DNA from: Bacteroidota bacterium
GTDB lineage: Bacteria; Bacteroidota; Bacteroidia; Chitinophagales; BACL12
Direction of reading: 5' to 3'
DNA length: 64,000 bases
NCBI GenBank assembly: GCA_016706255.1
Contig: JADJJZ010000029.1
Location: 372,001 to 436,000 of the forward strand
This document shows, one piece after another, positions 25,401-32,407 of this stretch. The notes below the pieces were generated by a model that made no database searches, had not been told where the DNA came from, and was given only the letters and a program-made list of their open reading frames with translations. Position numbers and translations under genes: made by a program. Position 1 is the stretch's first letter; each line of letters opens with the position of its first letter.

Positions 25401-25533
25401 CGTCGACCATTATAAATACGATATTAGGTTTGACAGAATCTGCAACTACCTGAGTGTCAGCAGATTTTGAGAAGGTTATAGCTATAAGTAAAAAGAAAAA
25501 AAGTTTGAAACCCTGAGTGTGTATATTGTTCAT
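22441..25533 (-). CDS. Secreted sulfatase with MopE-type repeats and T9SS domain
   Basis: The 1030-residue protein has a signal peptide, then a sulfatase domain (FIMVDDGRYDEYR; CGPSRAS with Cys85 as the formylglycine precursor; FTSDNGYISGEH). Residues about 470-770 hold repeated metal-binding motifs of the MopE type, CDSIDNDCDGLIDD and four or five similar, separated by YADIDADGFGD. Two Ig-like segments (FCQGGMVILSA, NPVKLSVKNK) and a T9SS sorting domain (INLYPNPNNGVFTL) follow. It hydrolyses sulfate esters, probably of a polysaccharide, at the cell surface. It is divergent from the glutamine amidotransferase gene. No sulfatase-maturing enzyme is seen in the window. Confidence 0.9.
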   Translation of the reverse strand: MNNIHTQGFKLFFFLLIAITFSKSADTQVVADSVKPNIVFIMVDDGRYDEYRVTGAPDWFVAPNIERIANEGLNFSRTYAPTPICGPSRASIYTGLYSHQHHTANNGDILVDSFTTIQQILKDQGYYTGFIGKYGNGFPPPMEFDYWVDIGDDEIYKNFWIKVNGSNVYVSGHITNYFNDYINHFMDSAALHSDKPFALFFFPLAPHTPNTPRSTDAGLYIGEEMPFPGNFYAYPSLYPEYYKEGGTVWVKDSAATKNFIEDRFACLIGVDDNVSKIMNRLDSAGITDSTFILFTSDNGYISGEHQMRAKAVPIDESIHVPLFVRYPTWFPDPGIVDNEIIELIDIPKTLLDVAGVNDTFNFQGYSLKQLVEPDTMRHFAYYEYEGSNPGDVFDVPDLRGIRGFDKAYFYSNCNCFSEEFYDFNLDPEQNQNLILNPDYYDEVQQYRAILAAMKLEKHDTLPYQINHCKLVGAYEIPDGIDNDCDGITDDSLEAFIRYYDFDNDGFGTLDSTTIVFGEIPGFVNNHLDCDDNNNLINPVAIEICDSIDNDCDGLIDDLDPDIFGLTTWYADIDADGFGDIATATTSCYSPDGYINIFGDCNDADSTITVGGIEICNGLDDNCDGLFDAADPTITGLTLYYADVDGDLFGDVNNTIAACEVPMGYTTDTTDCDDANLLINITGIEICNLFDDNCNGLTDDADPAVTGTSIWYADADADGYGILDSTTISCFLPAGYATLFGDCNDANAAIHPLLTDICDGLDNDCDILIDEDIIIPDVTASGPTTFCQGGMVILSATPIISGYNLQWFKNGVVIPGANGLTYNATATGNYKITYTAPAGCITESLIKTVSVNANPKPVVSNSCASNDLCVNNPVKLSVKNKVGSTFQWYKGATPLAGAITNKYNATTTGNYKCQQIDASGCIGTSKVFAVVNTCREGDLLDFSHAETVINLYPNPNNGVFTLSVSTDIVQAATAQIRITNIIGELIYEDETQLTDGAIEKEINITSGLASGIYIVVININQTQWFRQLVIE

Positions 25534-25657
25534 TGCCTGCCATTCTAAAGAATTTTACCCAAAAATATGATTGTCAAAAATAAAGTAAAAATTGTATATA
25601 AAAACTGAAATTATTCACCCTTAACAAGTGTTTACCTTACAAGGTGGAAAACCTTTG

Positions 25658-25687
25658 TTGGGCGGGATTTAAAAATAAATAACTTCG
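25658..25687 (+). promoter_or_regulatory. Promoter of the amidotransferase gene
   Basis: TTG at 25658-25660 and TAACTTCG at 25680-25687 (one mismatch to TAnnTTTG) are 19 bases apart, ending nine bases before the ATG. Confidence 0.5.
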
Positions 25688-25696
25688 CATCGCTTT

Positions 25697-26515
25697 ATGC
25701 CTGAAAGTAAAAAAATTAAACTAGCCATATTAGACATGTATGAAGGTGCAGCTAATGAGGGTATGCGTTGTATCAAGGCAATAGCGCAGGCACAGGCTGG
25801 TTTTGTCGATTACAAGGTTTTTGACGTTAGGGCAAAAGATGAAATTCCAGATAAAAGTTATGACATCTTCATTTCCTCAGGAGGTCCGGGGAGTCCGTTT
25901 GATGGTGAAGGAAAGCAGTGGGAGTCGAATTATTTTAAACTAATAGATCAGTTGTGGGCGCATAATAGCAATGGACATGATCGTAAAAAGTACTTTTTTG
26001 GTATTTGCCATTCATTTCAAATGTTGAGCAGGCATTTTGAGTTGGGTAATGTTTGTAAGCGGAAATCCACTGCTTTTGGCGTTTTCCCCATACATAAAAC
26101 TGAGGCCTCAAAACACGATAAATTTTTTAGAAATTTACCTGATCCTTACTATGTAGTTGACAGTCGCGACTGGCAGATGATTGAGCCTGATTTAGCGCGG
26201 TTAGCACAGTTAAAGGCAAATATTCTGGCAGTAGAGAAAAAAAGAGAACATGTTCCGCTACCACGTGCGGTTATGGCTATGAGTTTAGGACAGTATTTTT
26301 ATTTAACACAATTTCATCCTGAGGCTGACGCTGAAGGTATGTTGCGCTTATTTGCAAGGCCGGAAAAACGGGACCATATCATTAACAGCCACGGTGACTG
26401 GAAACTGGAAGATATGATTCGCAACCTTAGCGATGCTGATAAATTACCATTAACCCACAAAGAAGTTTTACCCTCATATTTACGCACTGCCATTAATGCG
26501 TTGCGCATGAATTAA
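25697..26515 (+). CDS. Class I glutamine amidotransferase
   Basis: The 272-residue protein has the full GATase1 triad: FFGICHSFQML with nucleophile Cys104, and TQFHPEA with His207 and Glu209, plus the oxyanion strand SSGGPGSPF. It releases ammonia from glutamine for a partner synthetase, or cleaves a gamma-glutamyl bond as PuuD-type hydrolases do. It is not fused to a synthetase. The companion ATP-grasp-like protein 65 bases downstream and the ligases 3 kb upstream are plausible partners; which one is not shown. Confidence 0.85.
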   Translation: MPESKKIKLAILDMYEGAANEGMRCIKAIAQAQAGFVDYKVFDVRAKDEIPDKSYDIFISSGGPGSPFDGEGKQWESNYFKLIDQLWAHNSNGHDRKKYFFGICHSFQMLSRHFELGNVCKRKSTAFGVFPIHKTEASKHDKFFRNLPDPYYVVDSRDWQMIEPDLARLAQLKANILAVEKKREHVPLPRAVMAMSLGQYFYLTQFHPEADAEGMLRLFARPEKRDHIINSHGDWKLEDMIRNLSDADKLPLTHKEVLPSYLRTAINALRMN

Positions 26516-26544
26516 ATAAACCAATAATTAAGGTTCTTATTTTT

Positions 26545-26573
26545 TTGAGGGTGCTATTTATTCATTAAGTTTG
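26545..26573 (+). promoter_or_regulatory. Promoter ending seven bases before a start codon
   Basis: TTG at 26545-26547 and TAAGTTTG at 26566-26573 have an 18-base spacer. Transcription would begin at about 26579-26580, at the ATG itself. Confidence 0.6.
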
Positions 26574-26579
26574 CAATAC

Positions 26580-27773
26580 ATGATACCTTCAATCAGAGAC
26601 CATTTTAACGCCACATTTACTGAGGCAGCCCACCAGGATTTTGTGCATGCATGTCAGGATCGTTTTAATAAAATTATTGAATTTAAAATTTGTGAAACGC
26701 CCATTTTTATACCTGCAGATTTTAGTGCAAAAGTATTAGCGGCCGGTGAAGCAATTTTGGATGTTGTTTGTGCCGATGATTTTAAATTAAAAAGTGATAA
26801 AGCCATTCCAAATGGTTGTTTTGTGCCGGGTGCTGAAGGCCGGCCAACCTTTATTGCATTGGATTTTGGTATTTGTATTGATGACAATGGCGAATTAATT
26901 CCTCAATTAATTGAAATGCAGGGATTCGCCTCTTTATATGCCTGGCAACATGAGTTGGGGAAACAATATCGCAACCACTTCCCTATTCCTGATTCGGTGA
27001 GTCATTTGTTTAATGGACTGGATGAAAAAAGTTACATCGCATTATTAAAACAAATAATTATCGGACACCACAATCCTGAAAATGTAATTATTCTGGAAAT
27101 TGAACCAGATAAACAAAAAACCTGGATTGATTTTTATTTAACCAGAGAATTGTTGGGAATTGAACCTGTTTGTATTTCAAAATTAATTCTGGAAAACAAT
27201 CAATTATTTTATTACAAAGGAGATAAAAAAATTCGTGTAGAACGTATTTATAACCGGTTAATTTTTGATGAATTACAATCACGTGCCGATTTATTGAGAC
27301 AATGGAATTTAACGGAAGCCGTAGATGTAGATTGGGTTTGTCACCCGAACTGGTTTTTCCGCATTAGCAAATACACCCTGCCCTTTATTAAAAGTAAATA
27401 TGTTCCTGAAACCTTATTTTTAAATGAAATTAAAAGTATCCCTGAAGATTTAGAAAACTGGGTATTAAAGCCACTATTTTCATTTGCAGGACATGGTGTA
27501 ATTTTTAATGTTACAAAGGAAGATGTAGAAAAGGTATTGCCACATGCCGAGGCATTTATTTTACAGAAAAAAGTAAAATACAAACCGGTAATTAAAACGC
27601 TTGATGAACCAGCCAAAGCTGAGTTGCGCTTAATGTATTTATGGGAAGCTGAAAAGCCCCGACCAACACTGGTAATTAATTTAGCGCGTTTAAGTAAAGG
27701 TGTTATGATTGGTGTTGACTACAATAAAAATAAAACTTGGGTTGGCGGAACTGTTGCCTACTACGAGCAATAA
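26580..27773 (+). CDS. ATP-grasp-like protein (possible circularly permuted ligase)
   Basis: The 397-residue protein lacks a signal peptide. Near its C-terminus it has ENWVLKPLFSFAGHGVIF, with a Lys and glycine-rich loop like the ATP-grasp phosphate loop, followed by AFILQKKVKYKP and AELRLMYLWE. An earlier LIEMQGFASLYAWQ may supply metal-binding acidic residues in permuted order. This is a typical look of divergent or circularly permuted ATP-grasp amidoligases. The ATG at 26580 follows a good promoter; a TTG nine bases earlier is part of the -7 box. The assignment rests on motifs only. Confidence 0.6.
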   Translation: MIPSIRDHFNATFTEAAHQDFVHACQDRFNKIIEFKICETPIFIPADFSAKVLAAGEAILDVVCADDFKLKSDKAIPNGCFVPGAEGRPTFIALDFGICIDDNGELIPQLIEMQGFASLYAWQHELGKQYRNHFPIPDSVSHLFNGLDEKSYIALLKQIIIGHHNPENVIILEIEPDKQKTWIDFYLTRELLGIEPVCISKLILENNQLFYYKGDKKIRVERIYNRLIFDELQSRADLLRQWNLTEAVDVDWVCHPNWFFRISKYTLPFIKSKYVPETLFLNEIKSIPEDLENWVLKPLFSFAGHGVIFNVTKEDVEKVLPHAEAFILQKKVKYKPVIKTLDEPAKAELRLMYLWEAEKPRPTLVINLARLSKGVMIGVDYNKNKTWVGGTVAYYEQ

Positions 27774-27790
27774 ATCGATTTGTTTTCAGT

Positions 27791-28426
27791 ATGAACGAAA
27801 AAATATACCGATTACAAAAAAAAGAAGTAGACAGGCGGAATGCAGAAGCTGCAGCCTTGAAGAATGCGATAAACGATGTGTTTTATAAAAACAATTTCGT
27901 TAAGCACGAATATGATTCAGATGAAATTTTTGAACAGGCAGTTTTATTCGGAGAAAATCTGACCATTTTTGCAAGAGACTGCATGCGATTAAATTCGGAT
28001 GAGATTTTAGTTGAACGTAATTTCGTTCAGAAACAAATTCTCATGAATTCAGTGCGCAGTGGAAGTTTTACCATTGAAGATTATTATATAGTAGGTTTTG
28101 CAAAAATACGCAGCGGTTATCCGCGCATACTTATAACACCAACAACGTTAGCCGATAAGTTTATTTATTTAATTGGTAACAAAGCAAATCCGGTTACCCG
28201 TAATAAAAAATGTTTGTTCCATTTTAATATACATCATGAACAAAACAAACCAGTTATTAAACCCTTACCCGATCAATTTTTTGAATCATTAATTCGATTT
28301 AAAGAACTTCACCTTGAAATTAGCGGCGAATATTGTTTTTATGTAGCCTCTACAAAAGGCGTTACAGTAGCTGAAGCTGAGCGTTTTATCGACCTTACGG
28401 GCGTTATTATGAAATGTTTGATATAG
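27791..28426 (+). CDS. Hypothetical protein linked to the ATP-grasp gene
   Basis: The 211-residue protein starts 17 bases after the ATP-grasp-like gene and is surely cotranscribed. It begins with a basic helix (YRLQKKEVDRRNAEAAALKNAI) and then a mixed alpha/beta region (SFTIEDYYIVGFAKIRSGYPRILI, CLFHFNIHHEQNKP). I recognise no family. The ATG at 27791 was preferred to a reading that overlaps the upstream gene. Confidence 0.6.
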   Translation: MNEKIYRLQKKEVDRRNAEAAALKNAINDVFYKNNFVKHEYDSDEIFEQAVLFGENLTIFARDCMRLNSDEILVERNFVQKQILMNSVRSGSFTIEDYYIVGFAKIRSGYPRILITPTTLADKFIYLIGNKANPVTRNKKCLFHFNIHHEQNKPVIKPLPDQFFESLIRFKELHLEISGEYCFYVASTKGVTVAEAERFIDLTGVIMKCLI

Positions 28427-28490
28427 GTTAGGCACTATAACAACAGTTGCCACAAATTCGTTATATTTGCTATAACACAAAAAGTGGCTT

Positions 28491-29030
28491 ATGAAGTTTT
28501 GGACAATTAATTTATGTTTTGCAGCCCTAATCGTGATTGCATCCGGGTGTAAGGATGAAGTTTTGCCACCGGAAGGAAACTTGATTACCAATTATTCATT
28601 TGAAGAAAACGGTGTTTACAGCACGTCAGGCTGGACGGTAAATAATACCGAATATACCACGCTAGTGCCGGAGAACGGCGGTGATTTCGCGATAAAAGTT
28701 TTTCAGGATACGTTACCGGATGAAGGTTATGTGGAATATGAGGTAACCGGATTAATTGGTGATAAATCGATTGTATTTGATTGTGAAGCAAATGCCTTTG
28801 GCGGTTGTGTTGGCACTGTAAGTATAATTGTTGAATCTACCGGAGAAACAAAAACGGTTATCGCTACTGCTAATGTGGACCAAAATACCTGGACACCAAA
28901 AAATTTATCTGCAAATGCAACTTTTGTTGATGGTGACAGGTTATTTGTTAGAATGAGTGCAGGAGGCGTATTAAGTCCTGTAGAAACACAGTTTGTTGTT
29001 TTTGACCTGGCCACTCTGGAAATCAATTAA
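28491..29030 (+). CDS. Lipoprotein with carbohydrate-binding-like beta-sandwich
   Basis: The 179-residue protein has a lipobox VIASGC and a mature part rich in beta strands, starting NLITNYSFEENGVYSTSGWTV. That opening (N-x-SFE...GW) is typical of CBM-like jelly-roll domains. It is probably anchored at the outer membrane. A TATATTTG box at 28462-28469 lies 21 bases upstream. It is followed by the DUF1569 gene after 18 bases. Confidence 0.6.
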   Translation: MKFWTINLCFAALIVIASGCKDEVLPPEGNLITNYSFEENGVYSTSGWTVNNTEYTTLVPENGGDFAIKVFQDTLPDEGYVEYEVTGLIGDKSIVFDCEANAFGGCVGTVSIIVESTGETKTVIATANVDQNTWTPKNLSANATFVDGDRLFVRMSAGGVLSPVETQFVVFDLATLEIN

Positions 29031-29048
29031 CCTATAAAACTTTAAACA

Positions 29049-29498
29049 GTGAGCAGCATTTTTAATTTAGATGATGCGAATGCATACATCGCACGCATAG
29101 AAAAATTAACGCCTATTACACAACATATTTGGGGCAGCATGACTGTTTCACAAATGCTTGCCCATATTCAGGAGCCTATAAAAGTTGCATTGGGACAAAC
29201 ACAGCCAAAGCGCAATATCATCGGGTTAATTTTTGGGCGGTTGGTTAAAAAATCGATTGTTAATGAAAAACCTTTTAAACAAGGTTTACCTACTGACCCC
29301 AGTTTTGTTGTTTCCTCTGAACGGAATTTTGAACAGGAAAAACAACAGGCGATTGTTTTAATACGCGCTTTACAAGCCGGTGGTCCTTCAGGCATTACGA
29401 ATAATAAACATCCTTTATTTGGAAAAATGTCGCCTGAAGAATGGGATACCCTTACCAATAAACATCTTGACCACCATTTGCGACAATTTGGTGTATAG
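29049..29498 (+). CDS. DUF1569 (DinB-like) protein
   Basis: The 149-residue protein has the DUF1569 pattern: PITQHIWGSMTVSQMLAHIQEP near the N-terminus and WDTLTNKHLDHHLRQFGV at the C-terminus, giving the three histidines expected of a DinB-like four-helix metal site. It starts with GTG. A paralogue lies at 60763. Function is unknown; related DinB enzymes include thiol-dependent transferases. Confidence 0.82.
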   Translation: MSSIFNLDDANAYIARIEKLTPITQHIWGSMTVSQMLAHIQEPIKVALGQTQPKRNIIGLIFGRLVKKSIVNEKPFKQGLPTDPSFVVSSERNFEQEKQQAIVLIRALQAGGPSGITNNKHPLFGKMSPEEWDTLTNKHLDHHLRQFGV

Positions 29499-29518
29499 AT
29501 TTTTCGTTATTCTTTTTT

Positions 29519-30079
29519 ATGCAAACCCAAAAGGCTAAAAATTATTACCCGGCATCTACCGTTCGTCTGATTCTTATCATTATAGGTATTTCCGGAATAT
29601 TGCTGCGTAATTCACTTGCATTAAATGATATGATCACCAACGTATTGTTTATCATTCAGCTCGTGGCATTGGATGTAATATTAAGAGAGAGTAATTTCTT
29701 CACAACAAATTATTACCGAATTGTAATGGTTTGTTTAAGCATTTATATTGTAGGAACATTATTTAAAATAATGCACTGGTTTGGTGCCGACCAAATGCTT
29801 ATAATTGCAACAGCCGGTGTAGTAATTACCTACATTATCAGGACAATAAATAAATCGAAAATAAATATTTTAGACATTGTAAAATGCGGATGGGTGGTAA
29901 GTGTTTGTTTTACCAGTATTGCACGTTTAATGCATTTGCCATTTGCCATTTGGGGCAGTTACATTAATTTAAGTTTATTTGCTTTAATGTTATTATTATT
30001 TTTTCTTGCGCCTGTAAAAGAGCAGTTAGCTGCTGAAAAAGAAGTACCCGAGGAATTGCCGTTTGATCAGGTAGACTGA
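29519..30079 (+). CDS. Six-helix membrane protein with GldL-like segment
   Basis: The 186-residue protein is nearly all hydrophobic helices. The segment GTLFKIMHWFGADQMLII resembles the N-terminal membrane region of gliding-motility/T9SS protein GldL, a pattern also widespread in unnamed Bacteroidota membrane proteins, so no role in gliding should be assumed. Its last 13 bases overlap the convergent potassium channel gene. Confidence 0.55.
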   Translation: MQTQKAKNYYPASTVRLILIIIGISGILLRNSLALNDMITNVLFIIQLVALDVILRESNFFTTNYYRIVMVCLSIYIVGTLFKIMHWFGADQMLIIATAGVVITYIIRTINKSKINILDIVKCGWVVSVCFTSIARLMHLPFAIWGSYINLSLFALMLLLFFLAPVKEQLAAEKEVPEELPFDQVD

Positions 30080-31050
30080 ACTTCCTGTGTTGCAATCGCA
30101 ATTGGTGCTGATTCGAATTCGTCAATTTTATCCAATTCAAAAACTGTTATGCCATCTTCTCTGAAATAATACGGAATTTTAAATTTAGTACCCCAGTTTA
30201 GTTCTTCATGCGTATAACTATATCTTGCATGAACATCTTGCCCTGAAGTTTCATTATAACCCTTTATCATTACAAGAATTTCTGCTTCGCTTGCAGTAAA
30301 ATCATCTTTTGTAAAACCATTTAATGGACTTTTTTCATCTATTGGATGCACCATTGTCCAGTTGAGTGGAAAATAAATAATTTTATTATTATCGATATTG
30401 AGCGGATAATATTTACGTGATTGTTTTCCATTTTCATTAACAACTAAAGCTAGTGTAACACGTACCTCCAGTTCAGTTAAATTATGATTGCGTTCATTTG
30501 CAGCACGAAACATTAATCCCGACCCATTTTTATATGGGCTGATTAAAGCATGTTTACTGAACCGAATACTATGTGGTGTTTTAGAAAACCGACCATACAT
30601 TAAACCGGTGAAAATAGCAAAACCCATTAAACCAACAAGTGCTTCACTTGCAGCAACACCGCTAACGGTTGGCGATAATGGATAAAGTGACCCATACCCT
30701 ACCGTTGTTAATGTTTGTGCACTAAAAAATAAGGCAACCAAAAACATATTATGCACCTGAAAATCGCTGGTCATGCCGATTCCATCAAAATCGACCAATA
30801 TGTAAATGGTAGCAAAAACGAGGTTAACCACACTATAGAATCCTACAATAAATAAAAAGAATTTGAACCAGCTCATGGTAAGTAACTCATGGTATAATAA
30901 TTTGCGTTCTCCAATTCTGAGCACGTTAAAATTGCCATCTTGCGTAATTACACGTTTCGAACCTTTCTGATAACGGTTGGTATATCCCAGTTCATCACCT
31001 TTTTCAGGTGCATTTTTCAAGTTGTGTGATAAGCGGTCCTTGAGTGCCAT
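30067..31050 (-). CDS. Inward-rectifier potassium channel (KirBac family)
   Basis: The 327-residue protein has two membrane helices around a pore loop with the selectivity filter TTVGYG (from SAQTLTTVGYGSLYP), preceded by a slide-helix region, and a C-terminal immunoglobulin-like cytoplasmic domain (LMFRAANERNHNLTELEVRV), as in KirBac channels. It conducts K+ across the inner membrane as a tetramer. Length and order fit the family well. Confidence 0.93.
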   Translation of the reverse strand: MALKDRLSHNLKNAPEKGDELGYTNRYQKGSKRVITQDGNFNVLRIGERKLLYHELLTMSWFKFFLFIVGFYSVVNLVFATIYILVDFDGIGMTSDFQVHNMFLVALFFSAQTLTTVGYGSLYPLSPTVSGVAASEALVGLMGFAIFTGLMYGRFSKTPHSIRFSKHALISPYKNGSGLMFRAANERNHNLTELEVRVTLALVVNENGKQSRKYYPLNIDNNKIIYFPLNWTMVHPIDEKSPLNGFTKDDFTASEAEILVMIKGYNETSGQDVHARYSYTHEELNWGTKFKIPYYFREDGITVFELDKIDEFESAPIAIATQEVQST

Positions 31051-31174
31051 AAAATTGATTTCCTACAAATTTGAACATCTTTGCTTTAATAGCAAAATCA
31101 TTTAAGACCTGTGCTTTACAAATCTTACGAATTATGAAAACAAAAAATCCGGAAGTAAGTTCCGGATTTATAAA

Positions 31175-32269
31175 TTAGTTGGTTGCGTAGTTATTTCCTA
31201 TTTTTTTGAGCACCCTGATATGTGAGCCCAATGAATCCCAAAAAGTTGCTTTCTCGTAGTATGGAATTCCAAACTCCTGTGCTGTTTTTTTAACGATAGG
31301 CGCAATTTTCTTATAGTGGATATGACAAATATTATAAAATAAGTGATGTTCAACCTGATAATTTAATCCCCCAACAAACCAGCTTAAGATTCTGTTTTTC
31401 TTTGCAAAATTTGCTGTTGTTTCTAATTGGTGAATTGCCCATGCATTTTCTATTTCACCATTATCTGTAGGCACCGGATGATCAGTGTCTTCAACTACGT
31501 GTGCCAATTGAAAAATAGTAGTAACAAACAATCCTGTAGTTACCTGCAATATTAGAAAGCCTAATAAAATATAGCCGAAGTTATAATCAGTAAATAACAA
31601 TGGTAAGCCGAAAATAAATGCGAAATAAAATATTTTACTGAAAATAAGTTTAATCATTTCAGTTGTTGGATTGCCACCTGTACCTTTTGTAAGTCCGTTT
31701 TTGTTATAACGAATTAATTGTTTGAAGTCTTTATTTAAAGTCCAACCTAATGTTGCAAGGCTATAAATAAAAGGCGCATAAATATGCTGATAACGATGTA
31801 TGAAACTCAATTTACCGTGTGGTGATAATCTTAGAATCGGTTTATCATCAATATCTTCATCCATACCATAAATATTGGTATATGTATGATGTAATACATT
31901 GTGTTGAACAATCCAGGTAAACTTGCTGCCACCTACCAGATAGATGGATCGGCCCAGCATACGGTTCACAAATTTATTTTTAGAATAAGCACCATGGTTT
32001 GCATCGTGCATAACTGCCATACCCATTCCGGATGCACCAATACCCATAATCATCCACATGATAAAAAATACCCAAAGTGGTAATATATTGGTAAGAATCA
32101 GGACAAATGGACCTAAATACAGGGTAAGCATCACCAACGTTTTGATAAACATGCGCCAATCGCCTGTTTTTTCAATCTTGTTGTCTTCAAAATATTGGTT
32201 AACCCTACCACGCAGCGTGGCGAAAAACTCAGTTCTGGGTCTTTCGACAAATTTGATTTTTCCTTTCAT
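31175..32269 (-). CDS. Membrane fatty acid desaturase
   Basis: The 364-residue protein has the three histidine boxes of membrane di-iron desaturases: HDANHGAY, HNVLHHTYTN and NYQVEHHLF. Four hydrophobic helices frame them. The QVEHH third box is typical of acyl-lipid or front-end desaturases, although there is no cytochrome b5 domain. It introduces a double bond into membrane fatty acids, aiding membrane fluidity. A full promoter lies upstream. Confidence 0.9.
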   Translation of the reverse strand: MKGKIKFVERPRTEFFATLRGRVNQYFEDNKIEKTGDWRMFIKTLVMLTLYLGPFVLILTNILPLWVFFIMWMIMGIGASGMGMAVMHDANHGAYSKNKFVNRMLGRSIYLVGGSKFTWIVQHNVLHHTYTNIYGMDEDIDDKPILRLSPHGKLSFIHRYQHIYAPFIYSLATLGWTLNKDFKQLIRYNKNGLTKGTGGNPTTEMIKLIFSKIFYFAFIFGLPLLFTDYNFGYILLGFLILQVTTGLFVTTIFQLAHVVEDTDHPVPTDNGEIENAWAIHQLETTANFAKKNRILSWFVGGLNYQVEHHLFYNICHIHYKKIAPIVKKTAQEFGIPYYEKATFWDSLGSHIRVLKKIGNNYATN

Positions 32270-32286
32270 TTATGAATTTCCCGTGG

Positions 32287-32318
32287 CAAAAGTAGTGCTT
32301 AACTAATAAATTAACCAA
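32287..32318 (-). promoter_or_regulatory. Promoter of the desaturase gene
   Basis: On the minus strand TTG (32318-32316) and TACTTTTG (32294-32287) are 21 bases apart, just upstream of the start at 32269. Confidence 0.6.
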
Positions 32319-32407
32319 AAACTAACCGGTGATTAATATCACAAATACGTAAAACACCCTTAACACAGAAGTTACAGTGATACAAACCCCTGTTCATAAG
32401 TTTTAGT

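Noticed and set aside
29519..30079. GldL gliding-motility protein
   Set aside because: Only one short membrane segment resembles GldL; the rest of GldL and its partners GldK, GldM and GldN are absent.
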